Assembly (NCBI RefSeq): GCF_902806685.2
Contig: NC_048547.1
Coordinates: forward strand, 11,357,196-11,421,195
Source of the DNA: Maniola hyperantus
Lineage: Eukaryota; Arthropoda; Insecta; Lepidoptera; Nymphalidae
DNA length: 64,000 nt
Direction: 5' to 3'
Made by a program: the position numbers and the translations under genes. The notes under the pieces were generated by a model, which worked only from the letters and a program-made list of their open reading frames with translations, was not told the DNA's origin and did not search any database. Positions 48,221 through 59,801 of this stretch are shown here, in pieces. The stretch's first letter is position 1; each line of letters starts with the position of its first letter.

Positions 48221-48839
48221 GCATGTCACACTATTTGGGATACCGCGAATGTTTTGTATTTGGCGAATTTTTAAATAATTTAGCCGGTAGACACGACATT
48301 CTTTGACATCGAATAAATAGTTACATGTGTGGTGTATTAGATATATCTTGGAAAAACAAAGAATTCTTTAAAAAAAAATGAAAAACCTATAAATTCATCG
48401 TTATAATACACGGAAAACCTTTAAAGTACATAGTTCGAACGCGAACCCAATTTCAAAGTCCATTAATCTTGGCACCCTATGCCAACAATGGCACACGCTA
48501 TGCAACCCGTGTTGCCTAGGTAGGTAGGTATACCTATAGGTACCTGCAATAGTGACAACTCCTATTGCCTGGACAATGTAAGCGTCGCAACAATGTTTGT
48601 ACATTACATTATTTTAGCGTCCAGTAATTTGAACGTGCGTTGATAGATCAGTCAGTCAGTTAGATTATCTTCTATTTTTGTGCTAGTTATATCTAAATTT
48701 TAAACAGCTCTTCGGTAAAATCGACAGCATAGTGCAATAAGTGTCGTCCGGCCCTCAAGTGTTGTTTATGAATAGCTTTTCTGTACACTGTGTGTTCGAG
48801 CGCACTATGAGACCTCATAGTGACATTTGTGAATACGGT

Positions 48840-49206
48840 AGAGCGATTTCGTAAAACTGCATCAATCATTATTACAATCTCAATTGTTGTATAGAAGCAG
48901 GCGTTACTGCGTTAGGTGGTGGTGGTGCGTATTGCTTGCCTGGTGACTGCTTCTTCCTGCATGTTTAGCAGTGGGAGGGCGGGCGGTGCATTTCGCATGC
49001 TGCATGTTGCACCATACAGATTCGACTTGTTTCAGCGGATTACAGCAAATTAAGCTTTTGGTTCATTGAATCTCAATTGTTCTGATTGGCTGAATTTGTG
49101 CGATTCTTGTTGCAACAATGCATTGTAGCCAATAGTGAGTGAGCGTTAACCAATCAGAGGTGATTGCGATCGTGACTTTGTAGCTGTCATTCTCCCGCAA
49201 TCGCGC
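48840..49206 (+). repeat. CAATCTCAATTGTT repeat interrupted by a 180-bp insertion
   Basis: The repeat runs 48840-48888, is broken by 48889-49068, and resumes at 49069-49206. The 13 bases AATCTCAATTGTT are present on both sides of the insert (48876-48888 and 49069-49081), a clear target-site duplication. Confidence 0.9.
48889..49068 (-). mobile_element. Inserted unclassified element with 13-bp target-site duplication
   Basis: This is the reverse-complement relative of 47594-47755. It has no poly(A), no terminal inverted repeat and no coding capacity. The long target duplication suggests target-primed (retro)insertion, but the class is unknown. Confidence 0.8.
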
Positions 49207-49639
49207 AGCAGGTGTAAGCCATCAAAATTGAATAGTAAGCGTACAGTGTGACATTCAGCCGTGCAGTTGCCATCGCACTTTGCGTGTATTCAAGCCTTTA
49301 ACCCGATGTGAATTTCACATACAAATCGGTGACAAAGCTTGCAGTTCGACCAAAAAGCGGGTTTCGTGTCGAATACGTGAACGGATTTGCACGCGACATA
49401 ATTTGAAAATAGTTGGGAACCCAATTTCAAAGTTCATTAATCTTGGCAGGCTATGCAGTTGTATAATTGTGTTACGGGCAAGGACCGTGGGGGTGAGCTA
49501 AATTAGCACCGCCCGGGAATCCGTACCATCGCGACTGTTTGTTTAAGACTCGAACCACTTTGTGTTATCATTTAAACAAAAAAATTGAGAACTAGGTACT
49601 TAGCATTAAAAAAATCTTTTTTATTCGAATAAACTTTTA

Positions 49640-50045
49640 CAAGTACTTACGAATAGTCGGATGCATCTACCACTGGTTCGGAATGCCTTTCATTATAGAT
49701 TAAATCAACTGATGGAATATCCACAGCGGGACATATTTTGTCTCCTTTAGGGAAACCTAGGAGGATCAATGGACGTTGGTATCCCAAAGCGCTGGAATGG
49801 CAACCCTGCACAGGAACGCAGCGCTATAGTATAGGTAGGTAAGAGGCTTCGGCCGTGGCTAGTTATCACCCTACCGCCAAGCGATTTAGCGTTCCGGTAC
49901 GATGCCGTGTAGAAACCAAAGGGGTATGGGTTTAATAATAACTGGCACACCCCTTGCAGGTTAGCCCGCATCCATCTTCGATTGCATCATCACTTACCAC
50001 AAGGTGAGATTACAGTCAAGGGCTAACTTGTATCTGAATAAATAT
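49640..50045 (-). mobile_element. Dispersed element, probable retrotransposon 3' end
   Basis: On the minus strand it contains TACAAGTTAGCCCTTGACTG, CTCACCTTGTGGTAAGTGAT, GTACCGGAACGCTAAATCGC and CATTCCGAACCAGTGGTAGA. It is a common lepidopteran repeat with other pieces at 1140-1290 and 50530-50690. No intact reading frame. Confidence 0.6.
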
Positions 50046-50529
50046 AAAAAAACAATAGATGGACTGACAATACTGGAAGCGAGGTGGTGAGACTTCTTGG
50101 TAGGTACTTTTTTAAATTTATTTTTATTCAGATACAAGTAAGTGGATATTTCTGTAGGACATTTTTTTTCATTTTCCTAACCTTTTCACCAGCTCTTTGA
50201 AAGCTATTACATGATATATTATTTACCACCACATATACCCGAACTTATATCTGTTGCTTGAGTAAAGTGCGCTCTGCGCAACGCTATGTCAATAAGGGTG
50301 AGGGGAAACAAAATTACGAGCTTTCCCTTGGCGCAAAGGCTCGATAAATGCGAGGTAATGTATAGGGTGAATTTAATTGAATCTGTATAAATATACAAAC
50401 GCGCTTCGTGTCATTAAATTAGGATATATACATGGTTATGTTAGCCGATTGGTAATGATACTTGTTTGATCTGAATGACTTCTTTTGATGTCGAGATTGC
50501 ATTGCTTTTTGGATACAAACTTCATAAAG

Positions 50530-50690
50530 TTTATTTTATTTTAATTCAGATACAAGTTAGCCCTTGACTGCAATCTCACCTGGTGGTAAGTGATGATGCA
50601 GTCTGAGATGGAAGCGGGCTAACCTGGAAGGGGTATGGCAGTTTTTATTAATTAAACCCATGCCCCTTTGGACAAGTTTGGACTCTCTTG
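50530..50690 (+). mobile_element. Second copy of the 49640-50045 element, opposite orientation
   Basis: TTCAGATACAAGTTAGCCCT, CAATCTCACCTGGTGGTAAG and GTGATGATGCAGTCTGAGAT match. Its 5' side faces that of the minus-strand copy 490 bp away. Confidence 0.65.
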
Positions 50691-50699
50691 CTCACTAAG

Positions 50700-52670
50700 C
50701 CGGTAGGGATTAGTCAGGATGATGGTAAAAGACCTGATGGATTAACGCTGGTTCCCCGGGAACGGATGACAGTTTACCTTAGCCAGTCTAATCCTTTGCG
50801 CAAAAAATACTGAATATCAACATTTCCTATCGGACGCTAATTAACTAAAGGAAAAAATATAATATTATTAGATACTATTTAGAAATCTTGTTACGAACAA
50901 TAAATTAACTGCTTTACTGATAAAAGTTAACATTAAATAATATTATTCTATTTTTATATATATTTTTTATTTTTATGTCAACTTTTTTCTAGTTAACTAG
51001 ACACAAATTACCTATAAAAGTATAACAATATAAGTATATTTTCCCCGTGCAAAAGAATGGCGGATGATTAGTTTAAAAATAAAATCTTGCGTAGGAGGTG
51101 CTGACAATTTTATATTTACGAAAGCGAGAGACTATTTTTATACCCACCTACATACTATACACCAGTATATATGTATATATCACTGCTATGTACACCTACA
51201 TACTTCATGTTTCACTTACAAACAATATCGAATGAGTAAAAACGTATATAGGTACCTAAAGGGAATGAAACTTTGAAAGTGCTACTTTCAAATTCTAAAA
51301 TAGTTTTAATAATTAATTGGTTCCTATTTCCTATATTTGAAAGATTAAGAATTAAGTAGATTAAGTATAGTAGATATAACGACTAAACATGACGAAATTA
51401 CGAGTAAGAAATATACGAGTAATAATAGAAATTGTACTGCTAGTAGATGTACAAGTAAATAATGACATTGCAAAACAACTTAAATAAAGCAAAACACAGC
51501 ATTCCTGCACGCGCTAAATGTTTGCAGACGTGTTTGTTGGTAGGTAATTACACATTTAAAACAATATAATAAAAGATAATTATATTATATACATTTGCTC
51601 AGGATAATACACTACTATTACACGACGATACTGTTATAATAACTACGCCGTAAGTTGGAAGTAGGCTCAGAAAGTATACATATTATATTTAGGTCTTTAA
51701 AAATTAGTCTTCAACCCTTCTACCCCCGTAAGTACTTAAGTATAATATTTCCAATACTCAAAAGTAACAATTTACTTGACAAAATTAAAAAACTAGGTTA
51801 ACTAGTGACTCGTGACTCGTAAATTGTTGAAATGTATTTAATTACCGTTTCAATATTACCACACTCGATTTCGCATAATTTATCAGTTTGACCTTCAGAC
51901 CGTAAATTTCAAAAGGTCACGAAGCAATTAAGACAGCATAGCATTTAAGGAAATATCGTTGGCGGAAGGAAATAAATTATAATGCAGAAGCTTTTGTTTT
52001 GCTTTTACTGCAATATTTACCTGGTTTCTGTTTATGTGACCTCAACAAAAAATAACTACTTTTATTAGTTTTTTCCTATTTCCGATTCTATAATAAAATT
52101 AATAAACCAATTCGGGGCCTGCTTATATGACTCCTTACAAAACATCACTTTTTTTGAGTAGGTAAAAGATAATGTAGAGACGACGCAACGTCTAATTTAA
52201 ATAAGATTTGATCCATTTTAATGAACTACAAGTTTACTGACGTCGACTAAACACGTGAGTAAAGTCGGTGTGTGATATTGTATAATGGAAATCACTCACG
52301 ATAGTTTAAACGCCAAAACTACAAGTTTTCTTACTAAGAGCATCTTTTAGTTGATGTTATTATTATTACATCCGCAGACGGTAAGGATCTACCGGCACCA
52401 TTGACTTACTCGTAAATATAACTTCGTATGGACAGTGTTAATGAACAAATAAAATGGCACCGACTCATTGGTGCTTATGCACTAATGCAACCTCAGTGAC
52501 GTCTGGATTTTAAACGGGTCGTTCATTAGTATCTAAGAGGTGGCGCTGATTTATTTGGTGTCTAAACCGTGAAAATTTTTGTTCGCCTGACCATATCTTG
52601 TCATTTATATCGATGACCGGCACAGGTTTAAAAGTTTCTATTTTTTAGTACTTTAAATATCACCATCAAG
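50700..52670. other. Non-coding AT-rich stretch
   Basis: No exon or clear repeat is seen. Short frames here look random. Confidence 0.35.
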
Positions 52671-52673
52671 AAT

Positions 52674-52941
52674 CATGCATGTTGGTACCACCAACCAGGT
52701 ATGTTGGTGAAAACTTGAGTAACTGGGATTAACTCATTCTCCGAAACATATCAACGAAGTATATGGAGAGAAAGAAAATGACCAATTTTATTTATACAGG
52801 ACTAAACCATGCATGTTGGTACCACCAACCAGATATGTTGGTGAAAACTTGAGTAACTGGGATTAACTCATTCTCCGAAACATATCAACGAAATATATGG
52901 AGAGAAAGAAAATGACCAATTTTATTTATACAGGACTACAT
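52674..52941 (+). repeat. Tandem duplication, two 134-bp units
   Basis: Units start at CATGCATGTTGGTACCACCA (52674 and 52808) and run to TTATACAGGACTA. I see only about two substitutions across the units, so the duplication is recent. Confidence 0.92.
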
Positions 52942-53212
52942 TATGGTGAACCTCGTCGAACAAGGGTATCGCCCTCAATCGAAGATCTGTTATTAGAAAA
53001 GGGATCTCGGGGTAAAGGTCGGACCCTCAAATGACAGCGCGCAAAGGGCAATACCATGTTAACGATTATGAGGCCATTGTCCGTTCGGTCAAATATCGTC
53101 TTTGTCAAAGCTCCAAACTCATTTATGGATCAAACAGGATTTTTGGTCAAGGCCGTAAATGGCCGTTTAGCATGCCTATGTTGGATTAGTTTCAGAAATT
53201 AGGTGGATATAT

Positions 53213-53480
53213 TATTAGGGTTACCTACCCGAAGGGAGCCAACGCGACCCTATTACCTGTGCTATTACTAAGCCTCTGCTGTCCTTCCGTCTGTCTGTCA
53301 GCGGGCTGTATCTCATGAACCGTAATAGGTGCCTAGAGAGTTGCAATGTGTATTTCTATTGCCGCTACAACAAATAAAATTAAAATGGCCGCCATGCAAA
53401 TTAAAAAGCACATAGTGGTATATTTTGTACGAGTACGAAAACCCTTTGTGTTCGAAATTCGAATCGCCAAGACCAAGACG
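53213..53480 (-). mobile_element. Dispersed GTTCCGTA-type repeat, subfamily 2, minus strand
   Basis: The minus strand shares TGTTGTAGCGGCAATAGAAA, TGAGATACAGCCCGCTGACA, GACAGACGGA and AATAGGGTCGCG with the copy at 56241-56472. Confidence 0.7.
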
Positions 53481-53689
53481 CCGAAGACTTGCTTTATGTG
53501 GTTAAGAACTTGACATCCAATCATATTGCACGAAACGATTTTGTTCAACATCCCTAATTCCTACCTCTAAGGTGTGGAACGCCCTTCCAGCGTTATCTGG
53601 TTGACTCCAACCCTAGATCTGGAAGAAGTTTTAACTATCCCCGTTGATTAGGCAATTTAGGCAACCCAGTTGATTCCTGGTAGTTAGTA

Positions 53690-53930
53690 GTTGAGTAGTG
53701 GAGCCTATGCTTTGGACTTCAAAACATGGAAATAGATATCCTCCAAGAGCGGTAGATAAGAAGGTACGTATAGGCTATATCGCCGCAGAGCTGCGCGGGC
53801 GCGCCTGTGGCCCACTTACCGTGTTCTATTTATCAACGCGCGCTCCAGCGCCCTCTATAATTAGATCCGCATTGTTTATTGCGATCGGCCGCCTAACCAA
53901 CTCTTCCTGTATTCGTTAGCCTCATGCATC
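53690..53930. other. GC-richer non-repetitive patch with splice-like sites
   Basis: Minus strand has AACACG/GTAAGT near 53821 and plus strand has AAG/GTACGT near 53764. Neither can be joined to a coding exon. It could be an untranslated first exon of a neighbouring or BCOR transcript. Confidence 0.2.
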
Positions 53931-54942
53931 GATGTAAGTTTATAGTTATATATATAATAATAAGAATTACACATAAAATAAACAGCTGTTCATTCTCGTC
54001 TAACAGAGCAAGGCAAAAAAAATGAAAAGCTAGGCCATGTCGCCTATTTAATGTCTCCGATAATTATGTCGGAGGCCAAAAAGCGGACTCACATATATAT
54101 GAATTACAACGGTTTTTATGGTTTTTTTAAATGTTTGAACTTATGGTTATTCTTTATTGTTTCCTTGTAAGAAAATATATAATTCCCGACCTCAACTGAG
54201 AAAACAGCCAAGCTAAAATTGAGAGTATCGTGAAATTCGAGATCGACTTAAGTTTAGTATAAGCCTATAGCTATTTTTCTTTCCTTAAGCAGCCTTTATG
54301 GTTCCTAACGGATTACCTTTTTTGTAGAATAAACAATTAAATAATGTGGCTAATTCCGTTGTACACAAACTCTAAGCTATACTAAAATGACACGTCTAAA
54401 TCTATTGCTACCCCTTGCATAATGTTGCTTGCGGAAAAGGATAGCACTAGATTTAGACCCGTTAATTTAGTTAAGTTTAGAGATACAAGAGAATCGGCCC
54501 CATTTATTCCATCAAAATAAGTAGTTCTTACTAATACGAAAAAACTTGACTAAAGTCGTGAGTGACGTGACTGATGGGTAAACTTATTAAATCGGTTTTT
54601 AAAAGAATACTCCTGCAAAGGGCAGAATAAGAATTTTCTAATTTCGTACGCGTAAGAATGCGGAAACTTGGCAGACGATATATTTAACGCACGCGATAAA
54701 TATACACTATACTCGTACATAATACACGATTGGTGCAACGGACATACCACACACACTTAACAACAGGGTATTCGGTAAGTAGGTAGTGGCCGCGACTTCA
54801 ACGTAGAATTTTCACAGTGGGCAGTTAAGAACATTTTTTTTTTTTGCGAAAACCCCAGTTTCAATACATTTGTAAATTTTGTTTTTTAATTTTTTTTCAA
54901 TTGAATCCCTCTCTTCGGCTGAGGAGCCTGACAGCAATAGAA

Positions 54943-55263
54943 CCATCATTATGATCAACCCATCCAGCCGCCAGCTCACTACAAAGCACGGGTCTCTTCT
55001 CAGAGCGAAAAAGGTTTTAGCCATTGTCTACCACGCTGCAAGTGTGCATTGGCAGACTTCACACACCTTTGAGAACCACATGTAGAACTCTCAAGCATGC
55101 AGGTTTACTCACGATGTTTTCCTTCACCGTCAAAACAAGTGATTATATTATTTTAATTACTTAAAAACGCACATAATGCCGAAAAGTTAGAGGTGCGTGC
55201 CTGAGATCTAACTCCCGACCTCCGATTATGAGGCGGAGTCCTAACCATTAGGCTATCACAGCA
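54943..55263 (-). mobile_element. tRNA-derived SINE
   Basis: On the minus strand the head is GCTGTGATAGCCTAATGGTT with B-box region GGGAGTTAGATCTCAGGCAC. The body CACTTGTTTTGACGGTGAAG and AAACCTGCATGC is followed by a GATCATAATGATGG tail. Confidence 0.8.
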
Positions 55264-55349
55264 ATAGAACACATCGACTGTAAACTGGCAATCGGTATTA
55301 TACCTATAAGTATATAAGTAAAGTAGTACTCTATATATAAGTATAGGAA

Positions 55350-55550
55350 TCTAAATATATAAAAGGTAACGTGACTGACTGATCTAGCAGCGCACAGCTC
55401 AAACAAATCGATCTGAAATTTGGCATGCACATAGCTATTATGACGTAGGCATCCGCTAAGAAAGCATTTTTGAAAATTCAACCCCTAGGGGGTGAAATAG
55501 GGTTTGAAATTTGTGTAGTCCACGCGGACGAAGTCGCGAGCATAAGCTTG
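55350..55550 (+). mobile_element. Non-autonomous Helitron (family A), end mutated to CTTG
   Basis: It begins A/TCTAAATATATAAAAGG and ends with the hairpin CGCGGACGAAGTCGCG and GCATAAGCTTG/T, one substitution from the usual CTAG. Confidence 0.9.
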
Positions 55551-55972
55551 TAGTAGTAAATAAGTAAATTTTCGCAACCTGTGTTCGGCCGTTGATGTTT
55601 TAGCAACTATTGAACACTCTGTAGTCTCTACTGATTAACTAATTACTGTAACTATACATTACTTAACCTTCCCAACACTGCTATTCATTAGAGAGAATAA
55701 GAAGGCTAATTGCAGTCATTAATTAATTATAATTTCCGTGAAACCAACCTTCGTCGACTCATCTCAAAATAGTCTAGAGTTGCAGACGATCAACGCCTAT
55801 TGCACAAAGCTTGCAGTAAATTCTCATTAGGTTCAGATAATATGACTTTCGCAATAAACATTATGAGCTTCAGATTTGCTAATGAATCAATTCACGCACA
55901 ATGCGCCGAGGGAGCGAAGCAAGACGTAAATGGTGTCGTCGGATTCTTTTTAATGTTTCAATAAATAAAAAT

Positions 55973-56472
55973 AAAGCCAAGTGAGAGTCAGACTCGCGCA
56001 CGAAGGGTTCCGCACTAATCTAAATATATAAAAGGAAAAGGTGACTGACTGACTGATCTATCAACGCACAGCTACAACTACTGGACGAATCGGGCTGAAA
56101 TTTGGCATGCAGATAGCTACTCGTATTATGACGTAGGCATCCGCTAAGAAAGGATTTTTGAAAATTCAATCCCAAAAGGGGTGAAATAGGGGTTCGAATT
56201 TTGTGTAGTCCACGCGAACGAATTCGCGAGCATAAGCTAGTTATCTATAAAAACGGCAAGAAAAAAATCGTGTCTGTTGTATGGGAGCCCCCTTAAATAT
56301 TTATTTTATTCTGTTTTTTAGTATTTGGTGTTATAGCGGCAACAGAAATACATAATCTGTGAAAATTTTAACTGTCTAACTATCACGGTTCGTGAGATAC
56401 AGCCTGGCGACAGACAGACGGACAGCAGAGTCTTAGTAATAGGGTCCCGTTTTACCCTTTGGGTACGGAATA
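55973..56472 (+). mobile_element. GTTCCGTA-type repeat interrupted by a Helitron
   Basis: GCCAAGTGAGAGTCAGACTC and AAGGGTTCCGCACTA (55977-56018) are separated by the inserted Helitron from the rest (56241-56472: TTGTATGGGAGCCCCCTTAA, TTATAGCGGCAACAGAAATA, CAGCCTGGCGACAGACAGAC, GGGTACGGAA). Confidence 0.85.
56019..56240 (+). mobile_element. Non-autonomous Helitron (family A), complete
   Basis: TCTAAATATATAAAAGG to GCGAGCATAAGCTAG, inserted between A and T. The hairpin is partly decayed (CGCGAACGAATTCGCG). It lies inside the older repeat. Confidence 0.93.
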
Positions 56473-56554
56473 AATAACAAAAGGATAACAAACGGTTCCT
56501 ACGGAATTTTTCGGACGTATTCGTGGGCTGGTCAAAAATAAAATGATGCTATTC

Positions 56555-56843
56555 ATCATCATCATGATCAATCCATTACCGGCTCACTAGCACGGGTCTC
56601 CTCTCAGAGTGAGAAGGGCTTTGGCCATAATCTACCACGCTGGCCAAGTGCGGATTGGTAGACTTCACACACCTTTGAGAACTCTCAGGCATGCAGGTTT
56701 CCTCACGATGTTTTCCTTCACCGTTAAAGCAAGTGATATTTAATTAATTAAAACGCACATAACTCCGAAAAGTTAGAGGTGCGTGCCCGGGATCGAAACC
56801 CCGGCGGACGTCCTAACCACTAGGCTATCACAGCTCACCACTA
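56555..56843 (-). mobile_element. tRNA-derived SINE with duplicated head end
   Basis: On the minus strand: TGTGATAGCCTAGTGGTTAG, B box GGTTTCGATCCCGGG, then the body and a GATCATGATGATGATG tail at 56555. The sequence CACCACTAGGCTAT is repeated at 56815-56850, duplicating the head. Confidence 0.88.
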
Positions 56844-56871
56844 GGCTATTACAGCTATTAATATTCTCTAA

Positions 56872-57461
56872 AGATCTGTGCGCACCTGAGCTGCGCTGCG
56901 CGTCGCTTCAGTCCGACTGCAGGGCGCGTCACTTCAGGCCGCTCACGGTACCTACCGCACTACAACTGCAGTACGCGGCAGCTCGCGTCACTTGCGCGTC
57001 ACTTCTATGCCCGATCGCGTACGAACAACAACGTCGCAAGATGAGCGACATTGAAGAGGGAAAGGGTGGAAGCCGACATCCAAAGGGTTGAGAATTTTGA
57101 GAATATACTTTTAAGAGCCCTTCATGTGCCAAAAATTAAAACTATGTTATTTATTTTGAGGTTTATCACGCCTATACATTAAATACTTAACTCGATGCGC
57201 ATGTATCTTATCCGAGCCGTACGCATTCTGAAGCGACGCGACGCGCCGTTTTGTATGTCGCACTAGCGTCGCTGCACCACGCGTCGCTTCGCTGCGCTTC
57301 ACAATATTCTCCCAGCCGCGACGCGCGGCAACGCGCGGTGAAGCGCTGTGCAGCACCGCTCTAGTGCGATATGCGCCATACAAAATGATAGAAATAATAT
57401 TTTGACGCTCTGTGCCGCGACGTGCAGTGACGCGCAGCGCAGCTAAGGTGCGTACAGACCT
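56872..57461. mobile_element. GC-rich PIF/Harbinger-like MITE, longer form, TAA target duplication
   Basis: Ends AGATCTGTGCGCACCTGAGC and, inverted, AGGTCTGTACGCACCTTAGC. TAA flanks both sides (56869-56871 and 57462-57464). It is homologous to 31197-31597 at both halves but has about 175 bp extra (about 57037-57210) of different, AT-richer sequence in the middle. Confidence 0.9.
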
Positions 57462-57722
57462 TAAAACGTAGTAGCAATATATCATTAGATTCATTATAAA
57501 GGACGTCTATCCCAATGTCTCAGTGTAAATAGGTCGCGATAAAATACCTGCACTATTTTAAGATCTCGCTCGAAACAACTAGCGCTGTCCGTTTGGAATG
57601 TGTCCAACACACTCATTACAACTGAGTTTGTTAATGCACGGTTGTTGTTTACTTTCTGATGTATCCAATATCGACGTAGTTGTTCCAACCGATAGATGTC
57701 CACTACGTCACAGAATTCATAC

Positions 57723-57878
57723 TATAGTACGCGACTGGTTGAGATGGCAATCGGGGTGGGGACGCCCCGCACACCCGCACAGCCACCGCGCTAACCCGGT
57801 GCGGGATAGACGTGCGGATTTGCGGAGCGTCCTCCACCTCATACCCCGATTGCCATCTCGACCTGTCGCGTACTTATA
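57723..57878. mobile_element. MITE of the TATAGTACGCGAC family, best copy
   Basis: TATAGTACGCGACTGGTTGA and, inverted, TATAAGTACGCGACAGGTCG. Long complementary arms include GAGATGGCAATCGGGGT. Confidence 0.9.
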
Positions 57879-57891
57879 CATAGATTAATAC

Positions 57892-58394
57892 TCAATATTA
57901 TAAATGCGGAAGTGTTTGTTACCTTTTCACGGCCTATCCGTTTAACCCATTTTGACGAAATTTGGTACAGCTGACATCTCGGCGATCGAAGTAGGCTATT
58001 TGTAACCCAGGAAGTAAAAGATTTGCCACAGTACATATTATTTTTAAATGCCCGCTAAACCAATCTTGACGAAATTTGGTACAGCTGGCATCCCGTAGAT
58101 CGAAATAGCCTACTTTTTAACTCAGAAAATGAAAGAGTTGCCAGTTGCCACGGTATTTTTAAAGGCCCGTTAAACAAATCTTGACGAAATTTGGTACCGA
58201 CATAGCTGGCCTGGAGACTGAGATATTATATTTTTTATTCCGGAATCAAAGAGTTCATTGGCATTGTGTATGTCGAAGCCACCAGCGAACAATCCAATCA
58301 ATTAGGATGATACCTGTGTCAAAAATAAATTATTTCTTAGGAATTATTGAATAGAGGATCTTCCACAATCCGTAAAATTCACGTCCGCTGCTAG
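57892..58394 (+). mobile_element. Helitron-like element (family B) with three internal repeats
   Basis: Starts TCAATATTATAAATGCGG and ends in a decayed hairpin and GCTAG/T. The block TTGACGAAATTTGGTAC occurs three times (about 57951, 58067 and 58181), each followed by similar sequence, so the body has been internally amplified. Confidence 0.75.
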
Positions 58395-58432
58395 TTTTAA
58401 GTTTGCTAACCATTTTAAATTATCGTTTTAAC

Positions 58433-58858
58433 TTTAAAAAACGGCCAAGTGCGAGTCAGGCTCGCGCAATGAGGGTTCCGTACTACAGTCGTGTTTTTTA
58501 GACATTTTGCACGATAATTCAAAAACTATGATGCATAAAAATAAATAAAAATCTGTTTTAGAATGTACAGGTGTAGACCTTTTATATGATACCCCTTGGA
58601 TACCCCACTTGATATAGTCACTCACTTCGAAAGTTGAAAATAAGTACTAATTATTAGTTCATGACCACAATTTAATTTTTTTTGTGTCATCTAACCCTAA
58701 ATTCACGGTTTTCTGATTTTTCCCCAAATGTCAGCTAGAAGATCTATTCATGATTCTAGGTCAACGGGAAGTACCCTGTAGGTTTCTTGACAGACAGACA
58801 GACAACAAAGTGATCCTATAAGGGTTCCGTTTTTCCTTTTGAGGTACGGAACCCTAAA
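58433..58858 (+). mobile_element. GTTCCGTA-type repeat, complete copy 1
   Basis: Starts ACGGCCAAGTGCGAGTCAGG and AGGGTTCCGTAC, and ends CCTTTTGAGGTACGGAACCC. GGGTTCCGTA and TACGGAACCC form short subterminal inverted repeats. Confidence 0.85.
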
Positions 58859-58929
58859 AAGTAGGTTAAATTACGTCAAATGTTTATGACGTATATTGTG
58901 TATTTATTGTATTGTATGTATATTGCATA

Positions 58930-59147
58930 CTAGATGATGCCCGTGACTTTGTCCACGTGGATTTAGGTTTTTAAAAATCCCATGGAAACTCTTTGATTTT
59001 CCGGGATAAAAAGTAGCCTATGTAGTAGCCCCGGGATGCAAGCTATCTCTGTACCAAATTTCGTCAAAATCGGTTGAACGGTTGGGCCGTGAAAGGCTAG
59101 CAGACAGACAGACAGACACATTTTCGCATTTATAATATTGGTATGGA
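58930..59147 (-). mobile_element. Non-autonomous Helitron (family B), complete ends
   Basis: Minus strand: A/TCCATACCAATATTATAAATG to ACAAAGTCACGGGCATCATCTAG/T in outline. The hairpin is decayed (CACGTGGACAAAGTCACG). Confidence 0.88.
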
Positions 59148-59586
59148 TTATGTGTATTTTATACAAGCTCCCTTACGAAGCGAGCGTTTTGACGTTGCTA
59201 CCAACGTGTGAATAATACTTGGATGAGATTACATCATTCATGTTTCATGACACTCATAAATACGAAAGATAATCTCGGATCTCCACGAGAGCGGATAAGC
59301 TCGTTAACTTCCTCTTCCTTTGGCAGTGCCATCAAACGTGCACCTCAGCACGCCGGTTAGCCGTGAGTCGATTGCGACACGCAAGCGACTCGTTTTCCTT
59401 CTACGGTTTGTGGGTCAGTGGGTCAATAGCTGGTCGAGAATTATTTTGAGCAATACCAAAACCGGTTTGTGAATAACAAGCTAAGTCTAAGGGCCAATGC
59501 ACACACGCTGGTCGATAACTAAAAAACTGTATCAGTCATTACCTCCTATACTTTAAATTGTTGTGATTAGCTAAATTTATTACCTA

Positions 59587-59801
59587 CTAGATGATGGCCG
59601 CGACTTCGTACGCGTGGATTCAGGTTTTTGAAAATCCCGTGGGATAAAAAGTAGCATATGTCACACTCCTTTATCTATACCCATAATCAAAAATCACGTC
59701 GATCCGTTGCTCCCGAGACCAATAATTAATCTATGGTTGCTCCATTGCGACGTGATTGAAGGGCAAACTAACAAACAAACTGTCGCGTTTATAATATGGG
59801 T
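59587..59801 (-). mobile_element. Non-autonomous Helitron (family B) inside a repeat
   Basis: Minus strand ends GAAGTCGCGGCCATCATCTAG followed by T in outline, with a decayed 5' end near CCCATATTATAAACGCGA. It interrupts the CAATCTCAATTGTT repeat. Confidence 0.85.

Noticed and set aside
51064..51276. 70-codon frame
   Set aside because: AT-rich random frame with no domain, splice context or codon bias.
53333..53551. 72-codon minus-strand frame
   Set aside because: It falls on a dispersed GTTCCGTA-type repeat and has no protein features.
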